A stretch of DNA of 64,000 nt from positions 124,001 through 188,000 of the forward strand of contig WIAF01000001.1 of assembly GCA_014055465.1 (NCBI GenBank), written 5' to 3'. The position numbers and the translations under genes are program-made. Below the pieces are notes generated by a model that worked only from the letters and a program-made list of their open reading frames with translations, did not search any database and was not told the DNA's origin. Shown piece by piece: positions 1-8,631 of the stretch. Position 1 is the stretch's first letter. Each line of letters opens with the position of its first letter. The DNA comes from Nitrospira sp. CR1.1 (lineage in GTDB: Bacteria > Nitrospirota > Nitrospiria > Nitrospirales > Nitrospiraceae).

Positions 1-19
1 ACTGCTGCTCCGTAACATC

Positions 20-805
20 CTAAAATCCCAATGAAACGCCGACGGTTCCCAGCAATGCCGCCCTGTCGGAAGGCCCGAGGAATTCGGTGCCGAGTCCGCC
101 ATCCAACACGACACGCGAGGTGAGCTGGTGGCGCAGGCCGATCTCCACACCGGTGTGGTTCCGCTGGCCTTGGAGGTCGGATTGTCTGGTGTAGAGGCTG
201 GCAATCAACGTGTCGCGAAAACGAGCGGGATACCCCAAGGGATAACTCACCGCCGCGACGGCACGATAGACACCGGACCGCTCCTGCCCTTGCGGAGAGC
301 CGAGTACGGTGTACCCCCCATTGAAATGCACGCGCAGCCGCCCGAACGACCGGGTCAGGATGCCGGTGAGTTGCGTATCCACCCCTTTCGAGTTCACGCC
401 GGTGGGCAGATCCGCCTCGACGCGAACGGCAAACGCCGGCAGCATCAATGTTTCCGTATTGAAGTTATAGAGGACCCCGAGGTGGAGATCCCCGGACTTA
501 TTGGCTCCCACAAGCGAATGAGGGTCGGTGAACAAATCCCCCTGAATTTCGATCTGAGTATTGTCGAATGCGCCATAAATGATTTGCGGCTGAAAGGTGA
601 CGTTGGTACGCCCCTGACGCCGGTCATTGAATCGCACACCGCCTTCCAGGCCGATCTCTCCTTTCGGAACGGCGTAGGCATCCTCCATTCCGATCGGACG
701 GTTGGGATCAAGGTTGTCATGATCCAAGGCAGACAACGGCACGGGCGTCAGCATGAGGGCCCCGACGAGCACCTGCGCAAGAAATCGGTTACCCCTCAGC
801 TTCAA
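20..805 (-). CDS. Outer-membrane beta-barrel protein
   Basis: The 261-residue product has an N-terminal signal sequence ending near residue 26 and then alternating polar/aromatic beta-strand sequence ending in a C-terminal Phe, typical of outer-membrane barrels. The start of the mature part (DPNRPIGMEDAYAVPKGE) resembles the transporter family related to phenol-degradation MetA proteins. The start is a TTG that overlaps the TGA of the upstream lipoprotein gene, and the last two Glu codons of that gene (GAGGAG) serve as its ribosome binding site, so translation is probably coupled. It is the last gene of a DUF4396-lipoprotein-barrel set. I infer a role in exporting or admitting a small solute, perhaps a metal. 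The substrate cannot be read from sequence. Confidence 0.75.
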   Translation of the reverse strand: MKLRGNRFLAQVLVGALMLTPVPLSALDHDNLDPNRPIGMEDAYAVPKGEIGLEGGVRFNDRRQGRTNVTFQPQIIYGAFDNTQIEIQGDLFTDPHSLVGANKSGDLHLGVLYNFNTETLMLPAFAVRVEADLPTGVNSKGVDTQLTGILTRSFGRLRVHFNGGYTVLGSPQGQERSGVYRAVAAVSYPLGYPARFRDTLIASLYTRQSDLQGQRNHTGVEIGLRHQLTSRVVLDGGLGTEFLGPSDRAALLGTVGVSLGF

Positions 806-1749
806 TGGTGATGCTCCTCTCCTTGCACGATCATCGGATTGGTCGCATCCGCACTCGCGAGATAGTAGTGATTCACCAGGCGATAAATTTCAGCGCGCTT
901 CGCCTCCCACGTCGGAAGCCCCTCGCTCGTCAGGATATCGCTGATGTTGTCGTGCAGCATATGCAGATTGTCGAAGATATGCGCAATCTCCGGATACCGC
1001 GCGGCAAACTGCGGGCTCAGTTCCGCCGTGAGTGGCATGAACGTCCACTCTACGGGCGGCTGATCGAGATACCGGCGATAGGTTGTGAGAATCGGACGCA
1101 CCGCCTGAGCTTTCGCGGCCAGGTCGCGCGCGGCCAGCAGTGGATCGTAGACCGCGACCTGCAGATAGTGGTACGACCAAATCGTGGCGTTGAAGAGCGG
1201 GAACCGCTGCCGAAACGCTTTGGAATAGGGGAAGGCATCCAGGCGGCGGTGGTCCAGTTGCTTGGACGTGATGGCATACTCGCTGTCCTTGTAATAGGTC
1301 AAGACATCCTGGATCGCGCGATCCTTGTCCGGTTCGTCCGACACGGCAATGTCATACGTGGCGCGGTGCAACGCATGCGCTTCGTCGAAGGTGTTCTGCG
1401 CGCGCCAGGCCAGCTTCATGTAGGTGGGGGCAATGGCCTCTTCGTTGGGGTTCAGTCGCGGCTTGGTCGCGATGAACGCGAGCGTCTCCTTCCGGGCCCG
1501 CTCCTCAATGGCCGGTACGTCCTGACCGCCGGTCAGCAGTAAATTCTCGTACAAATTGGAATGGCCGAAGTCGACGCCATTGAACTCACTGTCGAGTTCG
1601 GCCAGATCTTCCCGCAACGAAAAATTCCACAAGGCGCGGTAATAAAACCGCTTGTCGCGCGGTTCGAACTGACTGCACCCCGCCAGCGCGAGGGCGGCCG
1701 CGGCTGTGGCCACGACCGCGATGCTGCGCACATATTTTCCAATGGTCAT
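802..1749 (-). CDS. Lipoprotein of unknown function ending in a His tail
   Basis: 315 residues from the ATG at 1749. A hydrophobic signal peptide ends in the lipobox ALAGC (Cys about residue 24), so the protein should be lipid-anchored. The mature part is alpha-helical with many Tyr, Trp and His residues and no motif I recognise. It ends GEEHHH, a possible metal-binding tail. It lies between the His-rich DUF4396 gene and the barrel gene on the same strand and overlaps the barrel start by 4 bases, so the three probably act together at the envelope. An upstream in-frame Met at 1782 lacks the tidy signal-peptide start. The function is unknown to me. Confidence 0.75.
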   Translation of the reverse strand: MTIGKYVRSIAVVATAAAALALAGCSQFEPRDKRFYYRALWNFSLREDLAELDSEFNGVDFGHSNLYENLLLTGGQDVPAIEERARKETLAFIATKPRLNPNEEAIAPTYMKLAWRAQNTFDEAHALHRATYDIAVSDEPDKDRAIQDVLTYYKDSEYAITSKQLDHRRLDAFPYSKAFRQRFPLFNATIWSYHYLQVAVYDPLLAARDLAAKAQAVRPILTTYRRYLDQPPVEWTFMPLTAELSPQFAARYPEIAHIFDNLHMLHDNISDILTSEGLPTWEAKRAEIYRLVNHYYLASADATNPMIVQGEEHHH

Positions 1750-1931
1750 GCTGAATCGCTCCTCAATCACCGTGATCAACATCCCGGCCCGGACTATTCA
1801 TGAATGCCTGTTCTGCCGTCCGATTCTCTCGCCCTCGAGGCAGTTCTCGCCCGGCCTCGCTCGCGAGAGGGTGACGGGAAGTCGGGTCCGGCATATCGCA
1901 GCAGCGGATCGACCATTGCAACCGAACCGTC

Positions 1932-2528
1932 TCAGTGGCCATGCTGCCCATGCACCAGCGCATGGCCCTTGCCCCGCGCAATCAACCAGCGGTTGACGGG
2001 AAATGCCGCGACTCCGGCCATGAACAGTGACACAATCAGGCTGCCCCAGAACAGTGGATCAAGCAATCCGGCTTCCATGGCGCCGGGAATGATGACCATG
2101 AGGGCGTTGTCCACCAATTCCATGGCCGCCATCGAGAGGGTATCGGAGGCAAAGGCCAACCCCAGCGCCGTTCCCCAGGCCATACCCGCCCGCCGCAACG
2201 GATAGACGGTCATGGCATAGCCGAAGGAAAAAGCCAGCGCAATAGCAAGTCCGACCGTAGGCCAGCTACTCCAACCCAACGCCGTGCCGATCGCCATCCC
2301 AAGGACTTCGCCGATCGTGCAGCCGCTCAAGCAATGCAGGGTCGCCATGAGCGCCGTTCGATCGAGTGACGGTGTCCGGTGTTTCTCTTCACCATGCTCC
2401 TGATGGTGTCGATGGCCAAGATGATCGCGCTCAGCCTGTCGGCTTTCATGGTCATTTCGATGATGATCATGTCCTTTTGACTCTGCGTGGCGTGGTGCGG
2501 TTGCAGTCGCCAAATGATACCTGCTCAT
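1932..2528 (-). CDS. DUF4396 integral membrane protein with His-rich N terminus
   Basis: 198 residues. The first 55 are hydrophilic and very rich in His, Asp and Glu (clusters HDHHRNDHE and GHRHHQEHGEEKH), followed by four or more membrane segments (for example TIGEVLGMAIGTALGW and DPLFWGSLIVSLFMAGVAAF). The membrane part matches my knowledge of the DUF4396 family, often found beside heavy-metal genes. The Cys in LHCLSGCTIGE at the first membrane entry could also bind metal. The C terminus is again His-rich (HALVHGQHGH). I infer metal sensing, buffering or transport at the inner membrane. No metal can be named. It is the first gene of the minus-strand set running down to position 20. Confidence 0.7.
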   Translation of the reverse strand: MSRYHLATATAPRHAESKGHDHHRNDHESRQAERDHLGHRHHQEHGEEKHRTPSLDRTALMATLHCLSGCTIGEVLGMAIGTALGWSSWPTVGLAIALAFSFGYAMTVYPLRRAGMAWGTALGLAFASDTLSMAAMELVDNALMVIIPGAMEAGLLDPLFWGSLIVSLFMAGVAAFPVNRWLIARGKGHALVHGQHGH

Positions 2529-2813
2529 GCGCAGCCTCCCTGTGAGTGGTGATATCTGCCGTGCACCACTACAGACGGAACGAGGTGGAAATTCTTACAG
2601 CGGCAGGTGGAGCAACCAACTGGCGCGGATTGCGGAATGACTCTCTGTCCTTCTGCTTTGTACTCACCAGTCCGAATACGTGTATTTCTCACTGACTTTC
2701 CAGCTTCCTGCCGTCCAGTTTTGCGACAGCGCCGGAAAAGTCTTGATCTCGACCTTGGAGGCATGCTTGACTGAACCGTGTTCCGCATCTTCCCTGTTTA
2801 ATGGAGGGCTTGC

Positions 2814-3320
2814 ATGCCGCGTGGAATTCACCGCACTCTCTATAGCCTCTTCTTTCTCCTCCTCATCCCCCTCGTGACCCAAGCCGCCGACATGCCTGAT
2901 ACCAGCCTGACGCCCTTAAAATTCCTTGCGGGAGAATGGAAAGGAGCGGACGCGGACGGGAAGGCCCACAAGATCGCGTTTGCCCTCAGCTCAGGCGGCA
3001 CGACTCTCACCGAAATCCTGACGCCTCCCGATAGCCCTCCGATGACGACCATGTATTATAGCGACGGCGACCAGCTGATGTTGACGCATTATTGTTCGCT
3101 CGATAACCAGCCGCGCATGCGCGCCGCGGCAATCAAAGACGGAGAGAAAACCATTGTGTTTTCCTTCGTGGATGCGACGAATTTGAAGAATCCAACCGAT
3201 GTGCACATGCATCAGCTTTCGATCGAAGTCAAAGACCACGACCACTTCACCCAAACCTGGACATTGAGCAAGGCCGGAAAAGACGTGCCGAAAGTGTTTG
3301 CCTTTGAGCGTGTGAAATAG
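2814..3320 (+). CDS. Small secreted protein, possible lipocalin-like fold
   Basis: 168 residues with a clear signal peptide (hydrophobic core LYSLFFLLLIPLVTQA, cleavage about residue 24). The mature part starts LTPLKFLAGEWKG, the kind of opening seen in small beta-barrel proteins of the DUF1579/lipocalin-like group, and continues as alternating beta strands. Likely periplasmic. It precedes a methyltransferase gene by 34 bases on the same strand. The 285 bases upstream, between it and the divergent DUF4396 gene, show no other gene. The exact role is unknown. Confidence 0.65.
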   Translation: MPRGIHRTLYSLFFLLLIPLVTQAADMPDTSLTPLKFLAGEWKGADADGKAHKIAFALSSGGTTLTEILTPPDSPPMTTMYYSDGDQLMLTHYCSLDNQPRMRAAAIKDGEKTIVFSFVDATNLKNPTDVHMHQLSIEVKDHDHFTQTWTLSKAGKDVPKVFAFERVK

Positions 3321-3354
3321 CCCTCACTTACGTCGTCCCACAAGGAGCCCGCCG

Positions 3355-4212
3355 ATGCCGTCACAAACACCCGCAGCTCTGATCGAAGCCCAGCGAGAGG
3401 ATTGGAATCGCGTCGCCGCCGGCTGGGATAAATGGGATCAGTTTTTCAATCGTACCATGGCATTTATCAACCACCGGCTGGTGGCTGATGCGCGCATCCG
3501 CCCGGGACTTCAGGTCTTGGACTTGGGGTCAGGGACCGGGTATCCGGCGCTTTTGGCCGGTGAGGTGGTGGGGGCTGATGGAACGGTGGTCGGCATCGAT
3601 CTCGCTGAATCCATGCTGGCGGTGGCCTCTCGCAAAGCGAAGACGCTTGGCCTGCAACACGTCAGCTTTCGGACCGGAGATGTGACAGCATTGCCGTTCG
3701 ACTCCGGTTCGATGGACTCGATCATCAGCCGGTTCTGCTTGATGTTCCTGCCAGAGATTCCCAGGGCCACTGCGGAAATCGCGCGCGTGCTGAAGCCGGG
3801 AGGATATGTCGCAGCCGCCGTCTGGTCGGCCCCGGACAAAAATCCCTTCATTCGCATTCCGATGGACGTGATCAAAACCATCACGCCCCTTCCACCGCCC
3901 GATCCCGAGGCGCCGGGGATCTTCCGTCTGGCGCGTCCAGGCGACTTGGCAGGCATGTTCGAACGTGCCGGGCTCATACTGCTGGATGATCAGGAGTTCA
4001 CGGCCGAAGTGACCTACGCCACGGCGGAAGAGTTTTTTCTCGGACTGATGGACGTCGCCGCACCAATCCAAAACCTCTTTGCCAAACTCACCCCGGCGCA
4101 ACAAGCCGAGGCGAAACGCGGCATCATCAAGGCTGCAAACGAATACCGACGACCGGAAGGGGTTTCATTGCCGATTGCGGTGCGGATCGTCAGCGCACGC
4201 AAGCCTCAGTAA
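3355..4212 (+). CDS. Class I SAM-dependent methyltransferase
   Basis: 285 residues. The SAM-binding motif I is VLDLGSGTGYPALLA (about residues 58-72), followed by the acidic post-I motif VVGIDLAESML and motif GDVTALPF. ARVLKPGGYVAAAVW is the usual strand-4/5 region of ubiquinone/menaquinone (UbiE)-like and small-molecule methyltransferases. A good ribosome binding site (AAGGAG) precedes the ATG. The substrate is not deducible. It probably shares a transcript with the small secreted protein gene upstream and is followed by a strong hairpin at 4227-4263. Confidence 0.85.
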   Translation: MPSQTPAALIEAQREDWNRVAAGWDKWDQFFNRTMAFINHRLVADARIRPGLQVLDLGSGTGYPALLAGEVVGADGTVVGIDLAESMLAVASRKAKTLGLQHVSFRTGDVTALPFDSGSMDSIISRFCLMFLPEIPRATAEIARVLKPGGYVAAAVWSAPDKNPFIRIPMDVIKTITPLPPPDPEAPGIFRLARPGDLAGMFERAGLILLDDQEFTAEVTYATAEEFFLGLMDVAAPIQNLFAKLTPAQQAEAKRGIIKAANEYRRPEGVSLPIAVRIVSARKPQ

Positions 4213-4226
4213 CGCTCCAAGCGGGG

Positions 4227-4263
4227 CACATGCCCGGCGACGGCGTGCGTCGCCGGGCATGTG
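4227..4263. terminator. Bidirectional terminator-like hairpin
   Basis: A perfect inverted repeat with 16-base arms (4227-4242 and 4248-4263) and a 5-base loop GCGTG lies between the 3' ends of two convergent genes (methyltransferase and the Lys/Glu-rich protein). There is no clear U tract on either side, so termination may need Rho or be inefficient. Confidence 0.6.
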
Positions 4264-4279
4264 GCGGACTGACCGGACC

Positions 4280-4558
4280 TTAGTCGGTGACTTTTTCCTT
4301 CAACTCCTTCACCTTCCCCTTCGCCCGCTCTCCGGCTCCCTTCATTTTGCCTTTTGCCCGTTCCAACTCAGCCTTCGTCTCGTTCCCCTTCAACTCCTCT
4401 TTCATCGCCTTCGCCTCGCCCTTCATCTCCTCGACATCCGCCTTCATTTCACCCTTGGCCTTCTCCATCTTGGCCTTGGTCTCACTGGCCTCCGCAGAAA
4501 ACATCATTCCTACCGACACACACACGCCGATAACCAGCGCCGTCATGAATGTACGCAT
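4280..4558 (-). CDS. Secreted Lys/Glu/Met-rich helical protein
   Basis: 92 residues. A signal peptide (TALVIGVCVSVGMMFSAEA) is followed by about 65 residues of low-complexity, charged sequence built from short repeats such as KAKGEMK, EMKGEAKAMKEE and RAKGKMKG. This would form a long amphipathic helix, similar in composition to CsbD-like and LEA-like stress proteins. The ATG at 4558 is preferred over 4564 because GGAGG lies 6 bases before it. Likely a periplasmic stress or hydration protein by analogy only. Confidence 0.6.
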   Translation of the reverse strand: MRTFMTALVIGVCVSVGMMFSAEASETKAKMEKAKGEMKADVEEMKGEAKAMKEELKGNETKAELERAKGKMKGAGERAKGKVKELKEKVTD

Positions 4559-4766
4559 ACCCATCCTCCGAATGTTAGGTGAACCGCCGTGAGCAATTAT
4601 CAATCTGCACGTTCCCTCCCCGTTGCCCCACTAGCAAACCCCCTAGTTCTCGGGTGTCGAGTTTCCCATGGAGAGAGACTAGGGTTACCGCCAGTTGAAC
4701 CAGTGGCATTGCGGCGACACACTCGTGCCGACAGCCTCTGGTCCCTATCGAGAAAGGAGCGTGCTC

Positions 4767-5201
4767 ATGCGACACCTCATTCTTCGCAGCCTCCTGGGCT
4801 TCGTGCTCGTCACAACCGGCGGGTGCAGCTATGTGTTCTACCCTCACGCCAAAGACTTCACCGAGAAGGCCAAGGGTGGAACCACGGTTGAGACCTTGAT
4901 CAACCTGACGAATATGATGGAAGCCTCCGCCAAGTCCGGCCAGCAGGGGAAAGGGAAGGACCAGGCCTTTGATGATCTGCACAATCAGCTCCACGCCTTC
5001 GACAACACCATTTGCTGCGTGGACAAAAACAAACGCGCCCTGCCGGCCTATGACTTGGTTGTCACGCATAACAAGGAACTCTGGGCGATCTTTAAGCGGG
5101 TCTCGAAGTTCAAGGATGATCAACCCCAACGCAGTCAGCATTTGGAACTGTTCGCCACGGAAGTCCGTGAACTCCGGGACTCGCTCCAAGCATTGAAATG
5201 A
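4767..5201 (+). CDS. Hypothetical lipoprotein
   Basis: 144 residues. The signal peptide ends in the lipobox VTTGGC (Cys about residue 20). The mature part is helical and contains an unusual ICCVDKNKRALPAYD stretch. The ATG is chosen because AGAAAGGAG lies about 7 bases upstream. I recognise no domain. A hairpin at 5228-5261 follows the stop codon. Envelope location is supported, function unknown. Confidence 0.65.
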   Translation: MRHLILRSLLGFVLVTTGGCSYVFYPHAKDFTEKAKGGTTVETLINLTNMMEASAKSGQQGKGKDQAFDDLHNQLHAFDNTICCVDKNKRALPAYDLVVTHNKELWAIFKRVSKFKDDQPQRSQHLELFATEVRELRDSLQALK

Positions 5202-5227
5202 ATGCCGGAATGTTGCACAGTGCGCCA

Positions 5228-5261
5228 CGGCGGAGGAGTCAGGCTCGATGACTCCCCGCCG
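5228..5261 (+). terminator. Terminator-like hairpin
   Basis: Arms CGGCGG-A-GGAGTCA and TGACTCC-CCGCCG (one bulged A) with a 7-base loop begin 27 bases after the lipoprotein stop codon. No strong T run follows. Confidence 0.45.
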
Positions 5262-5350
5262 ATGCAACGATTTACGACGCTGCCGCCGGCCTGTCGAGCC
5301 GACATATATGGCCGACGTCCATGCGGGAAAACGCGAAAGGTGCGTGGCGC

Positions 5351-5725
5351 ATGCGTGCCGACAGCTTCAAAGATTTTGTCCTGGACCAACTCGGCCGGGT
5401 CCCCCACATCATCTGTAAAGCGATGTTCGGTGGCCACGGTCTGTATCAGCGCGAGACGTTCTTTGGGATCATTCACAAAGGCCGGTTCTACTTAAAGACA
5501 CATGAGACGACCCAATCGGCGTATGCCGCGCGCGGCATGCAGCCGTTTCGCCCGAACGGCAGGCAACTTCTCACACACTATTACGAAGTGCCGGTCGATA
5601 TTCTGGAAGATGCCGGACAGTTGGAGGACTGGGCCCGCCGGGCCATTGTGCCACCGAGCGCGCAATTGATGCTTCCGTTTCATGACCATCCCTCGACAGG
5701 GGATGTTCTCGCCCAACTGTCATGA
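5351..5725 (+). CDS. TfoX N-terminal-domain protein
   Basis: 124 residues from the ATG at 5351, chosen because AAAGGTG is suitably placed upstream. An in-frame ATG at 5321 has no ribosome binding site. The sequence MRADSFKDFVLDQLG, then KAMFGGHGLY and GIIHKGRFYLKT, is the typical layout of stand-alone TfoX-N proteins (about 110 residues). The family name comes from the competence regulator, but stand-alone copies are of unknown role. Its stop overlaps the next start (ATGA), so it is coupled to the DUF488 gene. Confidence 0.8.
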   Translation: MRADSFKDFVLDQLGRVPHIICKAMFGGHGLYQRETFFGIIHKGRFYLKTHETTQSAYAARGMQPFRPNGRQLLTHYYEVPVDILEDAGQLEDWARRAIVPPSAQLMLPFHDHPSTGDVLAQLS

Positions 5726-6294
5726 GCCAATCACTCCTCACTCCCACTCAACGACTCTGGACGATCGGTCACTCGACCCATTCAATCGAAGAGTTTCTCG
5801 CGCTCCTCCAAACCCACGGCGTCCTGCGGCTGGTGGATATCCGCCGCTACCCCGGTTCTCGGCGATATCCTCATTTTCATTCGGCTGCGTTGGCCAAGAG
5901 TGTTCCGATGGCGGGAATCCGGCATGAAGCAATGCCGAGGTTAGGCGGGCGTCGAACGGCACGATCCGATTCACCTAACAACGGCTGGAAGAACGCGGGC
6001 TTTCGAGGGTACGCCGACTACATGCAGACAGAAGAATTTGAGAGGGCACTCGGCGAGCTGATGGCCCATGGCGAGCATGAACGAACCGCCATCATGTGCG
6101 CAGAAGCCGTCCCCTGGCGTTGCCATCGCTCCCTGGTCGCTGATGCCCTTGTGTCACGCGGGTGGGAGGTCACCCATATTCTAGGTGCCCACCAGGTCAA
6201 GCAGCACCAACTCACGACATTCGCAATAGTCCAGTCCGGCCATCTGATTTATCCCGCGCCACCCGACCAGCGTTCCACTCCCCTGATGTTGTAG
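5722..6294 (+). CDS. DUF488 family protein
   Basis: 190 residues with the DUF488 hallmarks: WTIGHSTHSIEEFLALL at the N terminus, LVDIRRYPGSRRYPHF, and CAEAVPWRCHRSLVADAL near residue 130, whose two Cys residues and Arg are conserved. The family is widespread but biochemically undefined. The Cys pair suggests a metal or redox site. It overlaps the TfoX-N gene by 4 bases. Related DUF488 genes are often near stress functions. Confidence 0.85.
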   Translation: MSQSLLTPTQRLWTIGHSTHSIEEFLALLQTHGVLRLVDIRRYPGSRRYPHFHSAALAKSVPMAGIRHEAMPRLGGRRTARSDSPNNGWKNAGFRGYADYMQTEEFERALGELMAHGEHERTAIMCAEAVPWRCHRSLVADALVSRGWEVTHILGAHQVKQHQLTTFAIVQSGHLIYPAPPDQRSTPLML

Positions 6295-6346
6295 ACATTC
6301 TGCCGCTCATTGTGTTCATCCCGGGGTTGCTGCACACTATCGGCCC

Positions 6347-6718
6347 ATGTGGTATCGCGTCGGCGCCGACCTCGTCCTGCTGCTGCACCTGGGTTTTGTC
6401 CTCTTCGTGATCGGTGGCGGGGTGCTGCTGCTGAAATGGCGAGCCCTGGCGTGGCTCCATGTGCCGGCGGTGGCCTGGGGCGCCCTCATCGAGTTCACTG
6501 GCTGGATCTGTCCGCTGACGCCACTCGAGCATGATTTACGCACGCTGGGTGGTGAATCGGCGGGCGGAACCGACTTCATCGGCCGCTACCTTCCACCCCT
6601 GCTGTATCCCGCAGCACTGACGCGCGAGATTCAAATCCTGCTAGGTCTGCTCGTGCTGCTGGTGAACGTGATGCTGTACTGGCTGGTATTCTTCAGGCGC
6701 CCGGGTGGGAAACCGTAG
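6347..6718 (+). CDS. DUF2784 membrane protein
   Basis: 123 residues with three to four membrane segments (ADLVLLLHLGFVLFVIGGG, LHVPAVAWGALIEFTGWICP, ILLGLLVLLVNVMLYWLVFF). HLGFVLFVI and EFTGWICPLTPLE are diagnostic of DUF2784. The function is unknown. It ends 11 bases from the stop of the convergent ChrR-type gene. Confidence 0.8.
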   Translation: MWYRVGADLVLLLHLGFVLFVIGGGVLLLKWRALAWLHVPAVAWGALIEFTGWICPLTPLEHDLRTLGGESAGGTDFIGRYLPPLLYPAALTREIQILLGLLVLLVNVMLYWLVFFRRPGGKP

Positions 6719-6729
6719 CGATCGATTCG

Positions 6730-7314
6730 CTACCGGATGGGTTCGTTTTTGGACGAGGTCATGACCAGGGCCAGACACCCCTGTTCGCTTGAGGTGACGG
6801 GATGCACGGTGCCTGCCTCTGCACGATGGTAATCCCCGGCCTGCAGAAACTCACCGGCGCAGACACAGCTTCCCTCAAGCACATACAACTCTTCGACCTG
6901 CGGATGGCGGTGGCCGATCAGCGCGCCGCCGGGAGCCAACCGCAACAACATGGTCGTGCGTGCCGCCGCCTGATCGTGAAACAAGACCTTCATCAAGAGC
7001 CCCGGGGCCAATTCCTGCCAAGCCAGGCCCTTGCTCCGGACGAAGGTGAAGCCTGTTGCTTCAGCGGGCTCCTGCGGTTCCCGCGCGATTTGCGCCATGA
7101 GCCGCTCCTTGAGAGAGGCCGGAGGAGGGATAGCCGGGCCACTAAACGCCAGCTCCTGCACCACATTTTGAAACGCTGCCACATCTTCCCGTGTGGAGGC
7201 GGAGGCGGTCTCCAATGCACGCGTGAACTCCCGCTGCGCGTCGTCGCCGAGGGCCTCCAACGCATAGAGTGCCGCCAGTTCGGCCAAATCCTGTTCGCGG
7301 CGAGGATCGGTCAT
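6730..7314 (-). CDS. ChrR-type cupin anti-sigma factor
   Basis: 194 residues. The N-terminal half is an anti-sigma domain (LAALYALEALGDDAQREF, as in RskA/ChrR-type proteins). The C-terminal half (about 105-190) is a cupin (GLLMKVLFHDQAA, GGALIGHRHPQVEELYVLEG, then CAGEFLQAGDYHRAEAGTVHP) with His/Glu metal ligands. ChrR proteins bind zinc and release their sigma factor under singlet oxygen or peroxide stress. The gene overlaps the sigma-factor gene by 4 bases, as expected for a sigma/anti-sigma pair. The N-terminal zinc-binding HxxxCxxC motif of many anti-sigma factors is absent. Confidence 0.85.
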   Translation of the reverse strand: MTDPRREQDLAELAALYALEALGDDAQREFTRALETASASTREDVAAFQNVVQELAFSGPAIPPPASLKERLMAQIAREPQEPAEATGFTFVRSKGLAWQELAPGLLMKVLFHDQAAARTTMLLRLAPGGALIGHRHPQVEELYVLEGSCVCAGEFLQAGDYHRAEAGTVHPVTSSEQGCLALVMTSSKNEPIR

Positions 7315-7916
7315 GACAGCAACCCCTCCCCGTGAGGCGCGAGCACTTCGCGCAATTTGATCATCCCCAGCCTCATCCGCGTCTTCACTGTCCCCAGCGG
7401 CAGCTTCAGGTGATCGGCAATTTCACTCTGACTCAAGCCCCAATAGTAGGCCAGCGCGATCGCCTGGCGCTGTTCGACGGAGAGGCTCGCCAATGCGTCC
7501 TGCACGAAACGTTGCCGTTCCAATCCCGCGCTGTATTGTTCCGGCGTGTCCTCATGGCCCGGCAACTCGGCCGCTTGTTCGAGCGGAACGTGCCGGCCCC
7601 GCTCCAGATAGCTGCTCCGAAACCGGTCGATGGCTCGGCTCTTCGTGAGCGTCATGAGCCACCCCCCCGGCGTGCCTCGCTCCGCGTCATAGGTCGAGAT
7701 CCGGCGCCAGACCTGAGTATAGACATCCAGGGTCGTCTCCTCGGCGGCCGCATGATCCCCGAGAATCTTCATCGCCAGGCCGAAGACCTTCGCGCTGCTG
7801 ACATCGTACAGCTCCGCCAGCGCGGATTGGTCTCCGACCGCAATACGCGCGAGGAGTCCCGCCCATTCCTGCTCATGAATCGATGGTGCGTTGGCCACGG
7901 TCTGGGTGTCACACAT
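7311..7916 (-). CDS. ECF RNA polymerase sigma factor (RpoE/SigK type)
   Basis: 201 residues. Region 2 (ALAELYDVSSAKVFGLAMKIL to TPGGWLMTLTKSRAIDRFR) and region 4 (QRQAIALAYYWGLSQSEIADHL, helix-turn-helix, then LPLGTVKTRMRLG) are both complete. The WLMTLTKSRAIDRFR segment is typical of sigma factors partnered with cupin/RskA-type anti-sigma factors. It directs RNA polymerase to stress promoters once released from the downstream anti-sigma protein. A weak promoter (TTGCGC, 17 bases, TACAGT) can be seen upstream on the minus strand near 7990-8020. Confidence 0.9.
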   Translation of the reverse strand: MCDTQTVANAPSIHEQEWAGLLARIAVGDQSALAELYDVSSAKVFGLAMKILGDHAAAEETTLDVYTQVWRRISTYDAERGTPGGWLMTLTKSRAIDRFRSSYLERGRHVPLEQAAELPGHEDTPEQYSAGLERQRFVQDALASLSVEQRQAIALAYYWGLSQSEIADHLKLPLGTVKTRMRLGMIKLREVLAPHGEGLLS

Positions 7917-8128
7917 GGGTGTCCTCGTGAAGGTCTACGAGTGCACCCGTTCTCTTGGATGTCTGATTGCTCTCCGTGTCAGGCGGAACTGTAGCATCGG
8001 GCTCACCGTGGCGCAACGGCACTTTTTTCGTAAGGGCGGAGATCCAATTGCCTTCAGCTCTCGTAATCACAGACAGAGAGGCCGATAAGGCGGCCCGCCA
8101 TACAGACTCTTAACCAGGAGGACACATC

Positions 8129-8605
8129 ATGTCTCACCGCATTGCATCACTCGCCATGGTCTTCGGTCTTGCGCTGACCGTCTCCGCTTGCAATAGCATG
8201 GGCTCGTCGCCAGCCGGTACGGCCGCCACGGAAAAATCCCTGTATGATCGCTTAGGCGGCAAAACCGCCATCACCGCTGTGGTCGATGATTTTGTCGGAC
8301 GCGTGGCCGCCGACAGCCGCATCAACGGGAAGTTTGCCAACGCCAATATCCCACGTCTGAAGAGCATGCTGGTTGATCAGATTTGTCAGGCCTCCGGCGG
8401 CCCTTGCACCTACACCGGCCGCGACATGAAGAGCACCCACGCGGGTATGGGTGTCAGCAGCAGCGACTTCGATGCGCTGGTCGGCGACCTGGTCGCCACG
8501 CTGAACAAGTTCAAAGTGCCGGAGAAGGAGAAAAACGAGTTGCTGGGCGCGCTCGGCCCGATGAAGGGGGATATCGTCGAGAAGCCGATGGCCTCGATGC
8601 GGTAG
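8129..8605 (+). CDS. Group 1 truncated haemoglobin, lipid-anchored
   Basis: 158 residues. The signal peptide ends in the lipobox TVSAC (Cys about residue 21). Residues 38-150 are a truncated globin: SLYDRLGGKTAITAVVDDFV, then KSMLVDQICQASGGPCTYTGR, then THAGMGVSSSDFDALV, where the conserved proximal His should be in the STHAGM segment. Most truncated globins are cytoplasmic, and a lipoprotein form would place haem in the periplasm, possibly for NO or O2 chemistry. A good ribosome binding site (AGGAGG) precedes the ATG. A hairpin follows the gene. Confidence 0.9.
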   Translation: MSHRIASLAMVFGLALTVSACNSMGSSPAGTAATEKSLYDRLGGKTAITAVVDDFVGRVAADSRINGKFANANIPRLKSMLVDQICQASGGPCTYTGRDMKSTHAGMGVSSSDFDALVGDLVATLNKFKVPEKEKNELLGALGPMKGDIVEKPMASMR

Positions 8606-8631
8606 CGGCTAGGCCATTTCACCGGATGAAG

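Noticed and set aside
2525-2788. Minus-strand ORF upstream of the DUF4396 gene
   Set aside because: Arg/Lys-rich, no signal, no domain, and no ribosome binding site. It looks like chance.
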